Part shown: piece by piece, positions 36,164 through 44,013 of the stretch
Layout: each line of letters begins with the position of its first letter
Numbering within the stretch: position 1 is the stretch's first letter
Source of the DNA: Longimicrobiales bacterium
GTDB lineage: Bacteria > Gemmatimonadota > Gemmatimonadetes > Longimicrobiales > RSA9
Length of the DNA stretch: 64,000 nucleotides
Direction of reading: 5' to 3'
Assembly: GCA_035461765.1 (NCBI GenBank)
Contig: DATHUY010000147.1
Location: 31,011 to 95,010, forward strand
Position numbers and translations under genes: made by a program
Notes under the pieces: model-generated
What the model saw: the letters and a program-made list of their open reading frames with translations, nothing else
The model's database searches: none
Told to the model about the DNA's origin: nothing

Positions 36164-37441
36164 TCAGCGCAGTGGCGCAGCACCTCCGCCAAATGAGAAC
36201 GTCGCCTGCACGTACCCCCAGTGTGACCACTCCCGCTCCCTTCCCAGCCCGATGAACTCCCCGCCCGGCCCGTTGCGGAACGCACTGTAGCCGAGCTGCA
36301 GCTGCTGTCCGGCACCGAGCTGAACGGGCACAGTAACGTCCAGCTCCCACCCGATCAAGCGATCGATTTCCACCGGCAGTTCTTCGTGCAGCCAGAATGC
36401 GTGACCGTCGAGATTGAGATTCAGTCCGCCCGGCAGTCCCACACTCGCAGATGCCATACCATCGATCAGGCCACGATCCAGCGTGCGCGCGGCCGGATCG
36501 AGAAAGAAATCGATGTAGCCGTAAAATTTGTGATTGGTTGCGTACAGTGTGTTAAACGCGCCGTACTCGCTGTCCGTCGGGCTGTCGTCGCCGGAAAGCA
36601 CGTCGATGCCGACGCCGAGCCGGGGGAGAATGCTGAATGGAGTAGCGTAGCCGATGCGACCGGCGAGCAGCCACGCACTGATGTCCTGCGGCATGATGAT
36701 GTCGTCGAACAGGCCGGTCTGACTGCCGAACTGGTACGCACCTTCGATCGATGCAGTGAGCGCCGCCGCGGCGGGCGACACGATGCGTGCGCCGGCAGTG
36801 GTGCGGTCCACATCACTCCACAACCGGAACGCGGCGTCGCTGTCGTGGAGCGCGAACAGCTCTACCGGTGCAGCATCGACGAACGCGCCGAGCAGGAGGT
36901 GGTCCTCGCCGGCGGTGCCGGTGAGGCGCAGGCCGCGTTCCTGCACGATCGCGGCGAGCGCGGATACGTTCCACGAGGCCCGTTCCGGGCCGAGCGTGAG
37001 GCGGGCCGCATCGAATGCGCGCCCTGTGTTGGACCAGCCGACCGCACCGACCAGGCGTTCATTACCGAGATTGATTTCCTGCCGGCCCGCGCGCACGGCC
37101 CACTCCCAGTCGCCGACAGTGGAGCCGTACTGGAGCCACGCCTGATGCACATCGAGCTGGTCCGCGCTGCCGTCGGTAGTGGTGGCCTCCTCACCCCAGG
37201 TACGCGCATCCTGCACCTGCACGAACAGGAGGGCGCGCGGCGCGAGCACGGCCTCGATGCCGAGACGCGCACGCAGAAGTGAGAAGACGTTGCCGGTGTC
37301 GATCGCGGCAGGCTCCTCTGCCTCGGCGCGGACGCGCACTTCACCCAGGACACGGATATCGCCGGCCTGCGCGAGTACCGGCAGCGGTGCAGCAGACATG
37401 AGTAGTGCGGCGTAGATATAAAACGACAATGAACGTGTCAT
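36164..37441 (-). CDS. Alginate-export-type outer-membrane beta-barrel protein in nrf operon
   Basis: A 425-residue exported outer-membrane barrel; ATG 37441 has a GAGGAAAG site and gives a signal peptide ending PVLAQ. The motif LLRARLGIEAVLAPRALLFVQVQDARTWGEE followed by DQLDVHQAWLQYG...RAGRQEINLGNERLVG is characteristic of the alginate_exp domain, in which porin-like AlgE relatives are grouped. It is 40 bp upstream of nrfH in the same direction, so it is probably a nitrite, nitrate or ammonium channel for the Nrf system rather than an alginate exporter. Confidence 0.82.
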   Translation of the reverse strand: MTRSLSFYIYAALLMSAAPLPVLAQAGDIRVLGEVRVRAEAEEPAAIDTGNVFSLLRARLGIEAVLAPRALLFVQVQDARTWGEEATTTDGSADQLDVHQAWLQYGSTVGDWEWAVRAGRQEINLGNERLVGAVGWSNTGRAFDAARLTLGPERASWNVSALAAIVQERGLRLTGTAGEDHLLLGAFVDAAPVELFALHDSDAAFRLWSDVDRTTAGARIVSPAAAALTASIEGAYQFGSQTGLFDDIIMPQDISAWLLAGRIGYATPFSILPRLGVGIDVLSGDDSPTDSEYGAFNTLYATNHKFYGYIDFFLDPAARTLDRGLIDGMASASVGLPGGLNLNLDGHAFWLHEELPVEIDRLIGWELDVTVPVQLGAGQQLQLGYSAFRNGPGGEFIGLGREREWSHWGYVQATFSFGGGAAPLR

Positions 37442-37477
37442 CTTTCCTCGTGTAATGGGCTGCAGCGGCACTGGCCG

Positions 37478-38296
37478 TCAGAGCATCAATGGCGGATCCG
37501 GCTGACCGATCTCGAGCACGTCGACCGCGGCACCGACGCGCAGTGTGCCGGGGGCGCGATGGATGGCGTTCTGGCCGAACCACACGTGTCCGTCCCATTT
37601 CCTGTAGCCCGCGAGCGTCCGTGTCGGCTCGCGTCCGCCGACACCCGTGGCCGGATCGATCGTCGGCACGACGCAGCGCGCACATGGCCGCACGATGTCG
37701 CACTCCACGGTGCCGAGCCTGACCCTCCGCCACACGTCTTCCTCGTGCGGCTCGGTGCCGCTCACGACGATGTTCGGCCGGAACCGCACCATCTCGATCG
37801 GTTCGTCCAGCCGCGCGTTCAGCTCGACCAGCGACCCGCTGCCGATGATGAGCAGGGGAAATGCATCCGCGAAGCTGACGCGCCCCCCGGCGGGAGCGTA
37901 CGCGGGGGCAACCGGGCGCAATGTGGAATCCGGCATGTACACGACGCGTGTCGGGCGGCTCAGGTGTGCACTCATGAACGCAGCCGCGTCCTCCCCGCAG
38001 TCGACCGCGTCCACCTCGTCATGCCACACGCGCACGCGTATGGTCTCAGCACCGTTCGCGGGCGCCAGACGGCATTCACCCGCAGCCTCCGACCGCAGCA
38101 CCAGCTCATCCTGGTCGACTGACGGCTGTACCTGACCGAGCCGGGCATCGCTCCGCTGCGACACGAACACTCCGTCAGAGTCCACGACCATCCAGCGCCG
38201 GTCGTGCCGGAGTCCGAACGAATCCAGCGGCCACTCCCGGATCGGAATGCCCGCCGCACCCTTCAGCGGATAGACCCACAGCTCGGATATGCGCAA
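37478..38296 (-). CDS. MOSC domain protein, YcbX-like
   Basis: A 272-residue cytoplasmic protein. MOSC N-terminal beta-barrel (ELWVYPLKGAAGIPI) followed by the MOSC domain with FRPNIVVSG and CARCVVPTIDPATG, whose Cys binds the molybdenum cofactor in YcbX and MARC relatives. YcbX/MARC enzymes reduce N-hydroxylated bases. The usual C-terminal ferredoxin domain of YcbX is missing, so an external electron donor is needed. Start is TTG 38296; a weak site. Confidence 0.85.
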   Translation of the reverse strand: MRISELWVYPLKGAAGIPIREWPLDSFGLRHDRRWMVVDSDGVFVSQRSDARLGQVQPSVDQDELVLRSEAAGECRLAPANGAETIRVRVWHDEVDAVDCGEDAAAFMSAHLSRPTRVVYMPDSTLRPVAPAYAPAGGRVSFADAFPLLIIGSGSLVELNARLDEPIEMVRFRPNIVVSGTEPHEEDVWRRVRLGTVECDIVRPCARCVVPTIDPATGVGGREPTRTLAGYRKWDGHVWFGQNAIHRAPGTLRVGAAVDVLEIGQPDPPLML

Positions 38297-38347
38297 TTGG
38301 TTTTCGCCTGACCTTCAGGAACGTTGCGATGCGGAAGCTGCCGACGT

Positions 38348-38884
38348 TCAGGAGCCCGTCGTAGAGATCTCGCGCGGCGCGTGAGGCGGGAGTCCTGCGG
38401 CGCGGGCGGCCGCTTCGATCTGGTCGAGCGCTTCCTGTGCGGCGCGTACAGTCTGCTCGATGAGTGCGGCGTCCGCAGCGTCGCTCGCCAGGTGGCGCAT
38501 CAGCTCCTGCAGCCGGGCGCCCGCATTCTCGATCGCCTGGGAGAGCTGGCTCCCCGACTCCGCCGCACCGCCCGGGCCGTAGAACTGACGCAGGGCCGCG
38601 AACCGTCGGGCATAGAGCTCCTGTACCGCGTGCAGGGCCTCGCCCCGATCGAGATCGGCATCGGCCGGCACGGTGTCGAGCCCCGTGCGAATGTCGCGGA
38701 TCCAGTCCGCGTGGCCGCCGGGCGGAGCGGTTACGAGCAGCTCTTCCGGCGTCTCCACCGTGAGTGTGTCGGCCGACGCTTGATTTGCCGTGCGCGCGGC
38801 CTCCATCTGCGCCGACACATCCTCGGGGATCTCGTCGGCGCACGCGACTGCAAGGACGGCTGTCGCCAGCCACATTCTTCTCAT
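38348..38884 (-). CDS. Helical lipoprotein of unknown function
   Basis: A 178-residue predicted lipoprotein (MRRMWLATAVLAVAC). Mature sequence is strongly Ala-rich and helical, with heptad-like runs (EALHAVQELYARRFAALRQFYG; AAEALIEQ-like AADAALIEQTVRAAQEALDQIEAAA), consistent with a coiled-coil or helical bundle. No family recognised. It precedes the MOSC gene by 51 bp on the same strand. Confidence 0.7.
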   Translation of the reverse strand: MRRMWLATAVLAVACADEIPEDVSAQMEAARTANQASADTLTVETPEELLVTAPPGGHADWIRDIRTGLDTVPADADLDRGEALHAVQELYARRFAALRQFYGPGGAAESGSQLSQAIENAGARLQELMRHLASDAADAALIEQTVRAAQEALDQIEAAARAAGLPPHAPREISTTGS

Positions 38885-39131
38885 GACGTCCTCCGCTGGA
38901 TGCAGCCCTGATGCTCGACTACCGATCCCGGCCCCCGTCGATCAGCATGGCAGACAATGCCGAACCCGGCCGCCAGATGCAACGGTCGCCACCGCCAAAA
39001 CGGTAAATTCTGCACGCGTCCGGCGGAAATCGCCCCACGCAGAATCATGACTTCGCCCGACAACCGGCCCCGCTCCAGTGATCTAGATTGGCTCTGTGAT
39101 TGGCATTACCGCATCAGGGACTGGAGGCAGC

Positions 39132-39392
39132 ATGCACGCCGCAGCAATGGAGCCGGCCAGGACGCTGGCATCGTTCGCACCGGGCGATTCGGGGACGATC
39201 GAATCATTCCTGTTCGGTGCACTGCAGGCCATCTGCGACGATCTCGGCATACGACAGGGCGAGACCGTAAGCTGCCGTGCGGGCACGGCAGGCGTACTGA
39301 TCCTCGACACACAGGACGGCCACACAGTATCCGTCGCACGCGACTGGGCACGGTTCATACGGATCGGCGCCGTCGCTGCACCCGCGGCCTGA
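39132..39392 (+). CDS. Small FeoA-like SH3-fold protein
   Basis: An 86-residue protein. ATG 39132 has a GGAGG 4 bp upstream; a GTG at 39096 is a weaker alternative. ALQAICDDLGIRQGETVSCRAGTAGVLILDTQDGHTVSVARDWARFIRI resembles the small SH3-like beta-barrel of FeoA and related stand-alone domains (short strands separated by turns, DWARFI at the end). It runs towards and stops next to the PAS histidine kinase gene; the two stops share a palindromic 14-nt sequence (CTGACGCGCGTCAG). Role unknown. Confidence 0.6.
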   Translation: MHAAAMEPARTLASFAPGDSGTIESFLFGALQAICDDLGIRQGETVSCRAGTAGVLILDTQDGHTVSVARDWARFIRIGAVAAPAA

Positions 39393-39398
39393 CGCGCG

Positions 39399-41444
39399 TC
39401 AGTCCCGCCTCGGAATCGCGAACAGGAACGTGCTGCCCTGACCGGGCGTGCTCTCGAGCCAGATGCGGCCGCCGTGGGCATCGACGATGCCGCGCGCGAT
39501 CGCCAGCCCGAGACCCAGTCCCTGTCGCCCGCCTTTTTTCGCCTGCCAGAAGCGGTCGAACACATGCGGCTGGGACTCTTCGGGCACGCCTGGCCCCGTG
39601 TCGCTCACACTCAGCAGCATCACGCCCGGCGCCTGCTGCGCACTCACGGTCACACTGCCGCCCGGCTCGGTGAACTTGACGGCGTTGCTGACCAGATTGG
39701 ACAGCACCTGCACCAGGCGCTTGTAGTCCGCCCTGATGGAGGGCAGGTTCGCGGACACCTCCATCGTCAGTGAGATGGAGCGGCCCTGTGCGATCGGGCG
39801 GAACACCTCCATGACGTCCCTGACCACGTGAGCGATCTGCAGGGTCTGCAGCTCGAGTGCGATCGGGCCGGCCTCCAGCCGCTTCACGTCGAGCAGGTCG
39901 CTGATCAGATTCTCCATCTGCAGGACGGACTGGCGTATGAACTCGAGGTGCTGCCAGCCGCCGGATCCGAGCTCGGATTCCGGCAGCGAGCGCAACAGCA
40001 GCGATGTTCCAATGCGGATGGCGCTCAGCGGGTTGCCCAGGTCGTGGGATACCACCGCGAGCAGGTCATCGCGGGCGCGCACGGCCGCCTGCGCATCGCC
40101 GTACAGTCGGGCGTTGTCGACCGCCATCCCGGCGAGGAGGGCGAGGTCCTTTGCGACAGCCAGCTCGTCGGCACCATACCGATGCCGTGTCGCCGACAGG
40201 AACCCCATGGCGCCGCGGGTCTGGCCGCGGGCCACGAGCGGAACCATCATCAGCGAACGCAGCCCCAGCTTCCGGTAGATCTCGCGATGACGCTCGTCCT
40301 GTGACAGGGACTCGATGAACTCGTCACTCACGTCGCGCATGATCTCGGGCTCGGCCGTCTCGAGCACGGTGAATACGGGGTGCGGCCCGGCGGGATTGAG
40401 CGGATAGGTGAGCAGCTCCGCCAGCTCCGGGCGGAGCTCCGGATTCGCATGGGCGATCTCCAGGCGGCGCACCGTGCCGTCCGCTTCCCGGATGTAAACC
40501 ACGCACCAGTCCGCCAGCTCGGGGACGGTGAGCGCGGCCACACTCGCGAGCGTGGTCTCGTAGTCGAGTGATGATGCCAGGATGGCGCCCGCCTGGGCGA
40601 GGAACCGCTGTCCGCGCTCGACGCGCTTGCGCTCCGTGATGTCGCGCAGCACCACCGTGAACAGGGTGGAGCCGAACAGGTCCAGCTTCGATATCGACGC
40701 TTCCGCAGGGAACTCGCTGCCATCCTGCCTCAGCCCCATGATCTCCTGCCGCTCCCCCATCCGCCGCGAGGCAATGGGCGCTGCAGCGAAGTTGCGCATG
40801 TGATGCGCGTGCATACCACGGAAGCGTTCCGGCAGCAGCATCTCGAGCGACTGGCCGAGCACGTCCTCACGGCGGTGGCCGAAGATCGCTTCCGCGCCCT
40901 GATTGAACAGCGTGATCTGGAAATTCTCGTCCACGCTGATGATGGCATCCGACGCGATCGCGATGATGCCTGCGAAGCGCGCCTCGCTCGCGCGCAGCGC
41001 GCGCTCCGCCCACCGCGCCTCCGTGATGTCACGCGCTTCCGCGACGAGCCACGCAGTAGTCCCGGCGTCATCGACCACCGGTGTGATCGTCAGGTCGAAT
41101 GTCGCTCTGTGACCCGCGGCACCCGGGATCTCCACTTCCAGCCGTACAGTGGCGCCCGCCGCCGCGCGCATGACCTCCTCGCGCACGCGCGTGCGCGTAG
41201 CCTCATCCGGCCACCAGTCGCCCTCGTGGAACGGTCGATCGATAGCGTCTTCGAGTGTGATACCGGCGGCTTCGAGCGCCGCATGATTCAGATCGATGAC
41301 CCGTCCCTCCGGGTCGAGGACGGCCATGAAGTGGAAGGCCTGATCGAAGGCAGCTCGCAGGCGCGGCTCGGCCGCACCCGCCGCCGGACCGGACTCAGCG
41401 TGCCCTGCGTCGGACTCCTGGCTGGCGTGAGGCAGCGGCTCCAC
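39399..41444 (-). CDS. PAS-PAS-GAF hybrid sensor histidine kinase (HisKA class)
   Basis: A 681-residue cytoplasmic kinase with no transmembrane segment. Two PAS domains (~25-140 and ~150-275, ending in TVVLRDITERKRVE), a GAF domain (~290-440), HisKA with VVSHDLGNPLSAIR (phospho-His) and HATPase with NLVSNAVKF, DTGPGVPEES and GLGLGLAIARG. Starts with GTG 6 bp after the stop of the response-regulator gene, so it belongs to the same operon and is probably a second input into it, or acts on another regulator. Confidence 0.88.
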   Translation of the reverse strand: MEPLPHASQESDAGHAESGPAAGAAEPRLRAAFDQAFHFMAVLDPEGRVIDLNHAALEAAGITLEDAIDRPFHEGDWWPDEATRTRVREEVMRAAAGATVRLEVEIPGAAGHRATFDLTITPVVDDAGTTAWLVAEARDITEARWAERALRASEARFAGIIAIASDAIISVDENFQITLFNQGAEAIFGHRREDVLGQSLEMLLPERFRGMHAHHMRNFAAAPIASRRMGERQEIMGLRQDGSEFPAEASISKLDLFGSTLFTVVLRDITERKRVERGQRFLAQAGAILASSLDYETTLASVAALTVPELADWCVVYIREADGTVRRLEIAHANPELRPELAELLTYPLNPAGPHPVFTVLETAEPEIMRDVSDEFIESLSQDERHREIYRKLGLRSLMMVPLVARGQTRGAMGFLSATRHRYGADELAVAKDLALLAGMAVDNARLYGDAQAAVRARDDLLAVVSHDLGNPLSAIRIGTSLLLRSLPESELGSGGWQHLEFIRQSVLQMENLISDLLDVKRLEAGPIALELQTLQIAHVVRDVMEVFRPIAQGRSISLTMEVSANLPSIRADYKRLVQVLSNLVSNAVKFTEPGGSVTVSAQQAPGVMLLSVSDTGPGVPEESQPHVFDRFWQAKKGGRQGLGLGLAIARGIVDAHGGRIWLESTPGQGSTFLFAIPRRD

Positions 41445-41450
41445 CAGCGA

Positions 41451-42107
41451 TCAGTCGCGCGCCTTCAGCAGTCCGGTGTTCAGTGCGAACCGGACCAGCT
41501 CGGAGCGGTGATGCAGCGAGAGCTTTTCCATGATGCGGGAGCGATACGTGTCGACCGTCTTCGGCGAGATGAACAGCTTCTCGCCGATCTCGCTCGAGCT
41601 GAAGCCTTCCGCCGTCATGGCGAGTACATCGCGCTCGCGATCCGTCAGTTTCGCGAGCGGGTCCGGCTGGTCATCCTCGCCTTTCACCCGGAACCCCTGA
41701 AGCAGCAGCTTCGCGGCGTTCGGATAGAGGAACACCTCGTCGCGCGCGACCGTCCGGATCGCGTTCGTCAGGTCCTCGTCCGCGCTCGTCTTCTTCACAT
41801 AACCGCTGCCGCCCGCTTCCAGGACGGGCAGCAGGTACTCCTCCTCACTGTGCATCGTGAGGACGAGCACCTTGCATGGCGTCTCCGCGGTCAGCTTCTT
41901 CGTGGCCTCCAGCCCGCCCATGCCCGGCATCGACAGGTCCATGACCACCACGTCCGGGTGCAGCTGCTGCGCCTTCTCCAGCGCCTCCTCACCGGTCGAG
42001 GCCTCGCCCACCACGCGGAAATCACGCTCCGCCTCCAGCAGAGCCTTCAGACCCGCGCGCAGGACCAGGTGGTCGTCCGTCAGCAGAATGCGAATTGTCT
42101 CAGGCAT
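41451..42107 (-). CDS. NarL/FixJ family response regulator
   Basis: A 218-residue response regulator: receiver domain with LLTDDHLVLRAGL and phospho-acceptor Asp57 (VVVMDLSMPGM), Lys at VLTMHSEEEYLLP region, and a C-terminal LuxR-type helix-turn-helix (LTDRERDVLAMTAEGFSSSEIGEKLFISPKTVDTYRSRI). Its ATG overlaps the stop of the NarX-like kinase by 8 bp, which is the likely cognate sensor. It is followed by the PAS kinase gene. Confidence 0.93.
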   Translation of the reverse strand: MPETIRILLTDDHLVLRAGLKALLEAERDFRVVGEASTGEEALEKAQQLHPDVVVMDLSMPGMGGLEATKKLTAETPCKVLVLTMHSEEEYLLPVLEAGGSGYVKKTSADEDLTNAIRTVARDEVFLYPNAAKLLLQGFRVKGEDDQPDPLAKLTDRERDVLAMTAEGFSSSEIGEKLFISPKTVDTYRSRIMEKLSLHHRSELVRFALNTGLLKARD

Positions 42108-43218
42108 ACCGCGCCGTCTCCACTGTGGGGATGGTCACCCGGATCCGCGTGCCAGCGCCGGGGTTGCTCTCGATCTCGACGGTTCCGCCGAGGTACGCAC
42201 CACGCTCCTGCATCCCGAACAGGCCGAGCCCTCCGCGCGACATCTCCTCCACCACGGAGAAGCCGCGACCGGTGTCGCTCACCACCACCTGCACCGTATT
42301 GCGCGTCACTTCCAGGTCCACGCGGGCAGAGGGCGCCGTCGAGTGACGGGCCACGTTGGAGAGCGCTTCCTGTACGATACGATACACCGCCAGCTCTGCG
42401 TCCGGCGAGAGGACGCCGTCCGTGGCGGCGATATCCGTGACGATCGTCATCCCGGTCGTCTCCGCGACGTTGCGCGCGTACGACTCAATTGCCGGTGACA
42501 GGCCCAGCATGTCAAGCGCCGGCGGCCGCAGCCCCTGCGCGATCCGCCGGATTTCCTCCGTGGCCGCGCCGATATCCCGGCTGATGCGTTCAAGTGCCTG
42601 CGCTCTGTCCTCGGCCTCCGCGGCGCGCGCCACGCGAAGCCGGACACGCAGAGCCGTCAGCGTCTGGGCAATGCCGTCATGCAGCTCCTGCGCGATGCGC
42701 CGGCGCTCCTCCTCCTGCGCGGTGAGCGCCCGCGCAGCCACCTCGCGCAGCCGCGTGCGGTATGCGTCGGCGCTGTCCAGCATCATGTTGAACGTGCCGG
42801 CCAGACGCTCGAGATCCCGATCGGCCAGCTCTGACACCTCGACCCGCGCGGTTAGGTCACCGTCCTGAACCCGGCGAGCGGTGCCCTCCAGCTGCTTCAG
42901 CGGGCTCAGCGCCAGGCGCAGGATGACCGCATTGCTGATCACGCTCAGCACCAGGCCCGCACCCAGCAGCAGCGCGAAGCTCGCGTTCTCGTTCTCGGCG
43001 GCCGCGTCTGCTATGAGCACGCTGCCAATCGTGACAAGCGCGAGAATCACCGCGTTCGCGATGAGGATCTTGTAGAACAGCGGCACCCGCAGGAGTGTGC
43101 GGACGACGCCGCGGCCGGACTCCGGTGGCGCTGCGTCGTCCGACGTGCTCCCGGCTTTCGTCGGGCGTCCGTTGCTGAGGTTCGTGTCCAGGGGCGTGTC
43201 CCGTGCGATGCGTGGCAA
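42100..43218 (-). CDS. NarX-like sensor histidine kinase (HisKA_3 class)
   Basis: Two transmembrane helices (FYKILIANAVILALVTIGSVLIA and FALLLGAGLVLSVISNAVIL) flank a very short external loop, then HAMP (LALSPLKQLEGTARRVQDGDLTARV), HisKA_3 with RRIAQELHDGIAQTLTALRVR (phospho-His in ELHDG) and a HATPase with DTGRGFS and GLGLFGMQER. The short sensor loop suggests it reads the membrane or works with a partner. The start is uncertain: TTG 43218 is given, GTG 43233 would begin inside an inverted repeat. Coupled to the response regulator by an 8-bp overlap. Confidence 0.82.
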   Translation of the reverse strand: MPRIARDTPLDTNLSNGRPTKAGSTSDDAAPPESGRGVVRTLLRVPLFYKILIANAVILALVTIGSVLIADAAAENENASFALLLGAGLVLSVISNAVILRLALSPLKQLEGTARRVQDGDLTARVEVSELADRDLERLAGTFNMMLDSADAYRTRLREVAARALTAQEEERRRIAQELHDGIAQTLTALRVRLRVARAAEAEDRAQALERISRDIGAATEEIRRIAQGLRPPALDMLGLSPAIESYARNVAETTGMTIVTDIAATDGVLSPDAELAVYRIVQEALSNVARHSTAPSARVDLEVTRNTVQVVVSDTGRGFSVVEEMSRGGLGLFGMQERGAYLGGTVEIESNPGAGTRIRVTIPTVETARYA

Positions 43219-43222
43219 TACC

Positions 43223-43257
43223 GGATACCGCACGGTCCACGCGAGCGTGCGGTATCC
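43223..43257. promoter_or_regulatory. Perfect inverted repeat upstream of kinase operon
   Basis: Arms GGATACCGCACG and CGTGCGGTATCC, perfect over 12 bp, separated by 11 bp. It lies at the 5' end of the histidine kinase gene, so it is either a dyad operator or a leader hairpin. Confidence 0.6.
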
Positions 43258-43314
43258 TGAGGCCAATCTATAACGACCAGGCCCGCGCGTCTGTGGGGCG
43301 AGCCCGGGTTCTCT

Positions 43315-43331
43315 GTAGGGAATAGCCCTAC
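43315..43331. promoter_or_regulatory. GTAGGG-N5-CCCTAC palindrome, candidate LuxR-type operator
   Basis: Inverted repeat GTAGGG AATAG CCCTAC in the 240-bp divergent region between the kinase operon and the NTF2-like gene. GC-poor dyads of this form are common targets of NarL/LuxR-type response regulators, so autoregulation by the protein at 41451..42107 is possible. Candidate only. Confidence 0.5.
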
Positions 43332-43458
43332 GGCCTGACGCGGTCCCGCGGCCGTTCGCCACCCGCAATGCGCCGCTCGTCCCGCCGCCGATTGTGCCCC
43401 CGGCGTGCGCGGAGTAGTCTGATGCGACCGTCCCCCGCTGAAAATTACAGGAGAAACC

Positions 43459-44013
43459 ATGCGTCTGCAGGTATTGCACCGGGCATCCATGCCGCTGCTG
43501 CTGGCCGCTCTGCTGGCCGCACCCGCGACCGCCCAGGACACGCCGGCCGCCCGGTCTCAGGATGTCGAGTCGATCGATGCCATTATCGCGTCGCTCTACG
43601 ACGTGATCTCGGGCCCCGCCGGTCAGAAGCGGGACTGGCAGCGGTTCCACTCGCTTTTCGTGCCGGGAGCCCGGCTGATCCCCACGGGCGTATCGCAGCA
43701 GGGCGACGTGCGGCACCGCGTGATGACGCCGGAAGACTATGCCACGACGAGCGGTCCGGTCCTCGAGGAGCGCGGCTTCTTCGAGCGCGAGATCGGCCGC
43801 ACGACCGAGCGCTTCGGCAACATCGCCCACGTCTTCAGTGCCTACGACTCGAAGAATACGGCCGAGGACCCGGACCCCTTCGCGCGCGGGATCAACAGCA
43901 TCCAGCTGCTGTACGACGGCACCCGGTGGTGGGTCGTGTCGATCTTCTGGGACTCCGAGCGCGAGGGCAATCCGATTCCCGAACGCTACCTGCGGTCGGA
44001 GGGCCGTCCGTGA
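43459..44013 (+). CDS. Secreted NTF2-like (SnoaL/DUF4440 fold) protein
   Basis: A 184-residue exported protein with signal peptide ending APATAQ and a good GGAG site 7 bp upstream of its ATG. DVESIDAIIASLYDVISGPAGQKRDWQRFHSLFVPGARLIP is typical of the NTF2-like fold used by SnoaL and DUF4440 proteins; the W-rich C terminus (RWWVVSIFWDSER) closes the sheet. No catalytic residues assignable. Its TGA overlaps the GTG start of the DUF5916 gene, so they are coupled. Confidence 0.8.
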   Translation: MRLQVLHRASMPLLLAALLAAPATAQDTPAARSQDVESIDAIIASLYDVISGPAGQKRDWQRFHSLFVPGARLIPTGVSQQGDVRHRVMTPEDYATTSGPVLEERGFFEREIGRTTERFGNIAHVFSAYDSKNTAEDPDPFARGINSIQLLYDGTRWWVVSIFWDSEREGNPIPERYLRSEGRP

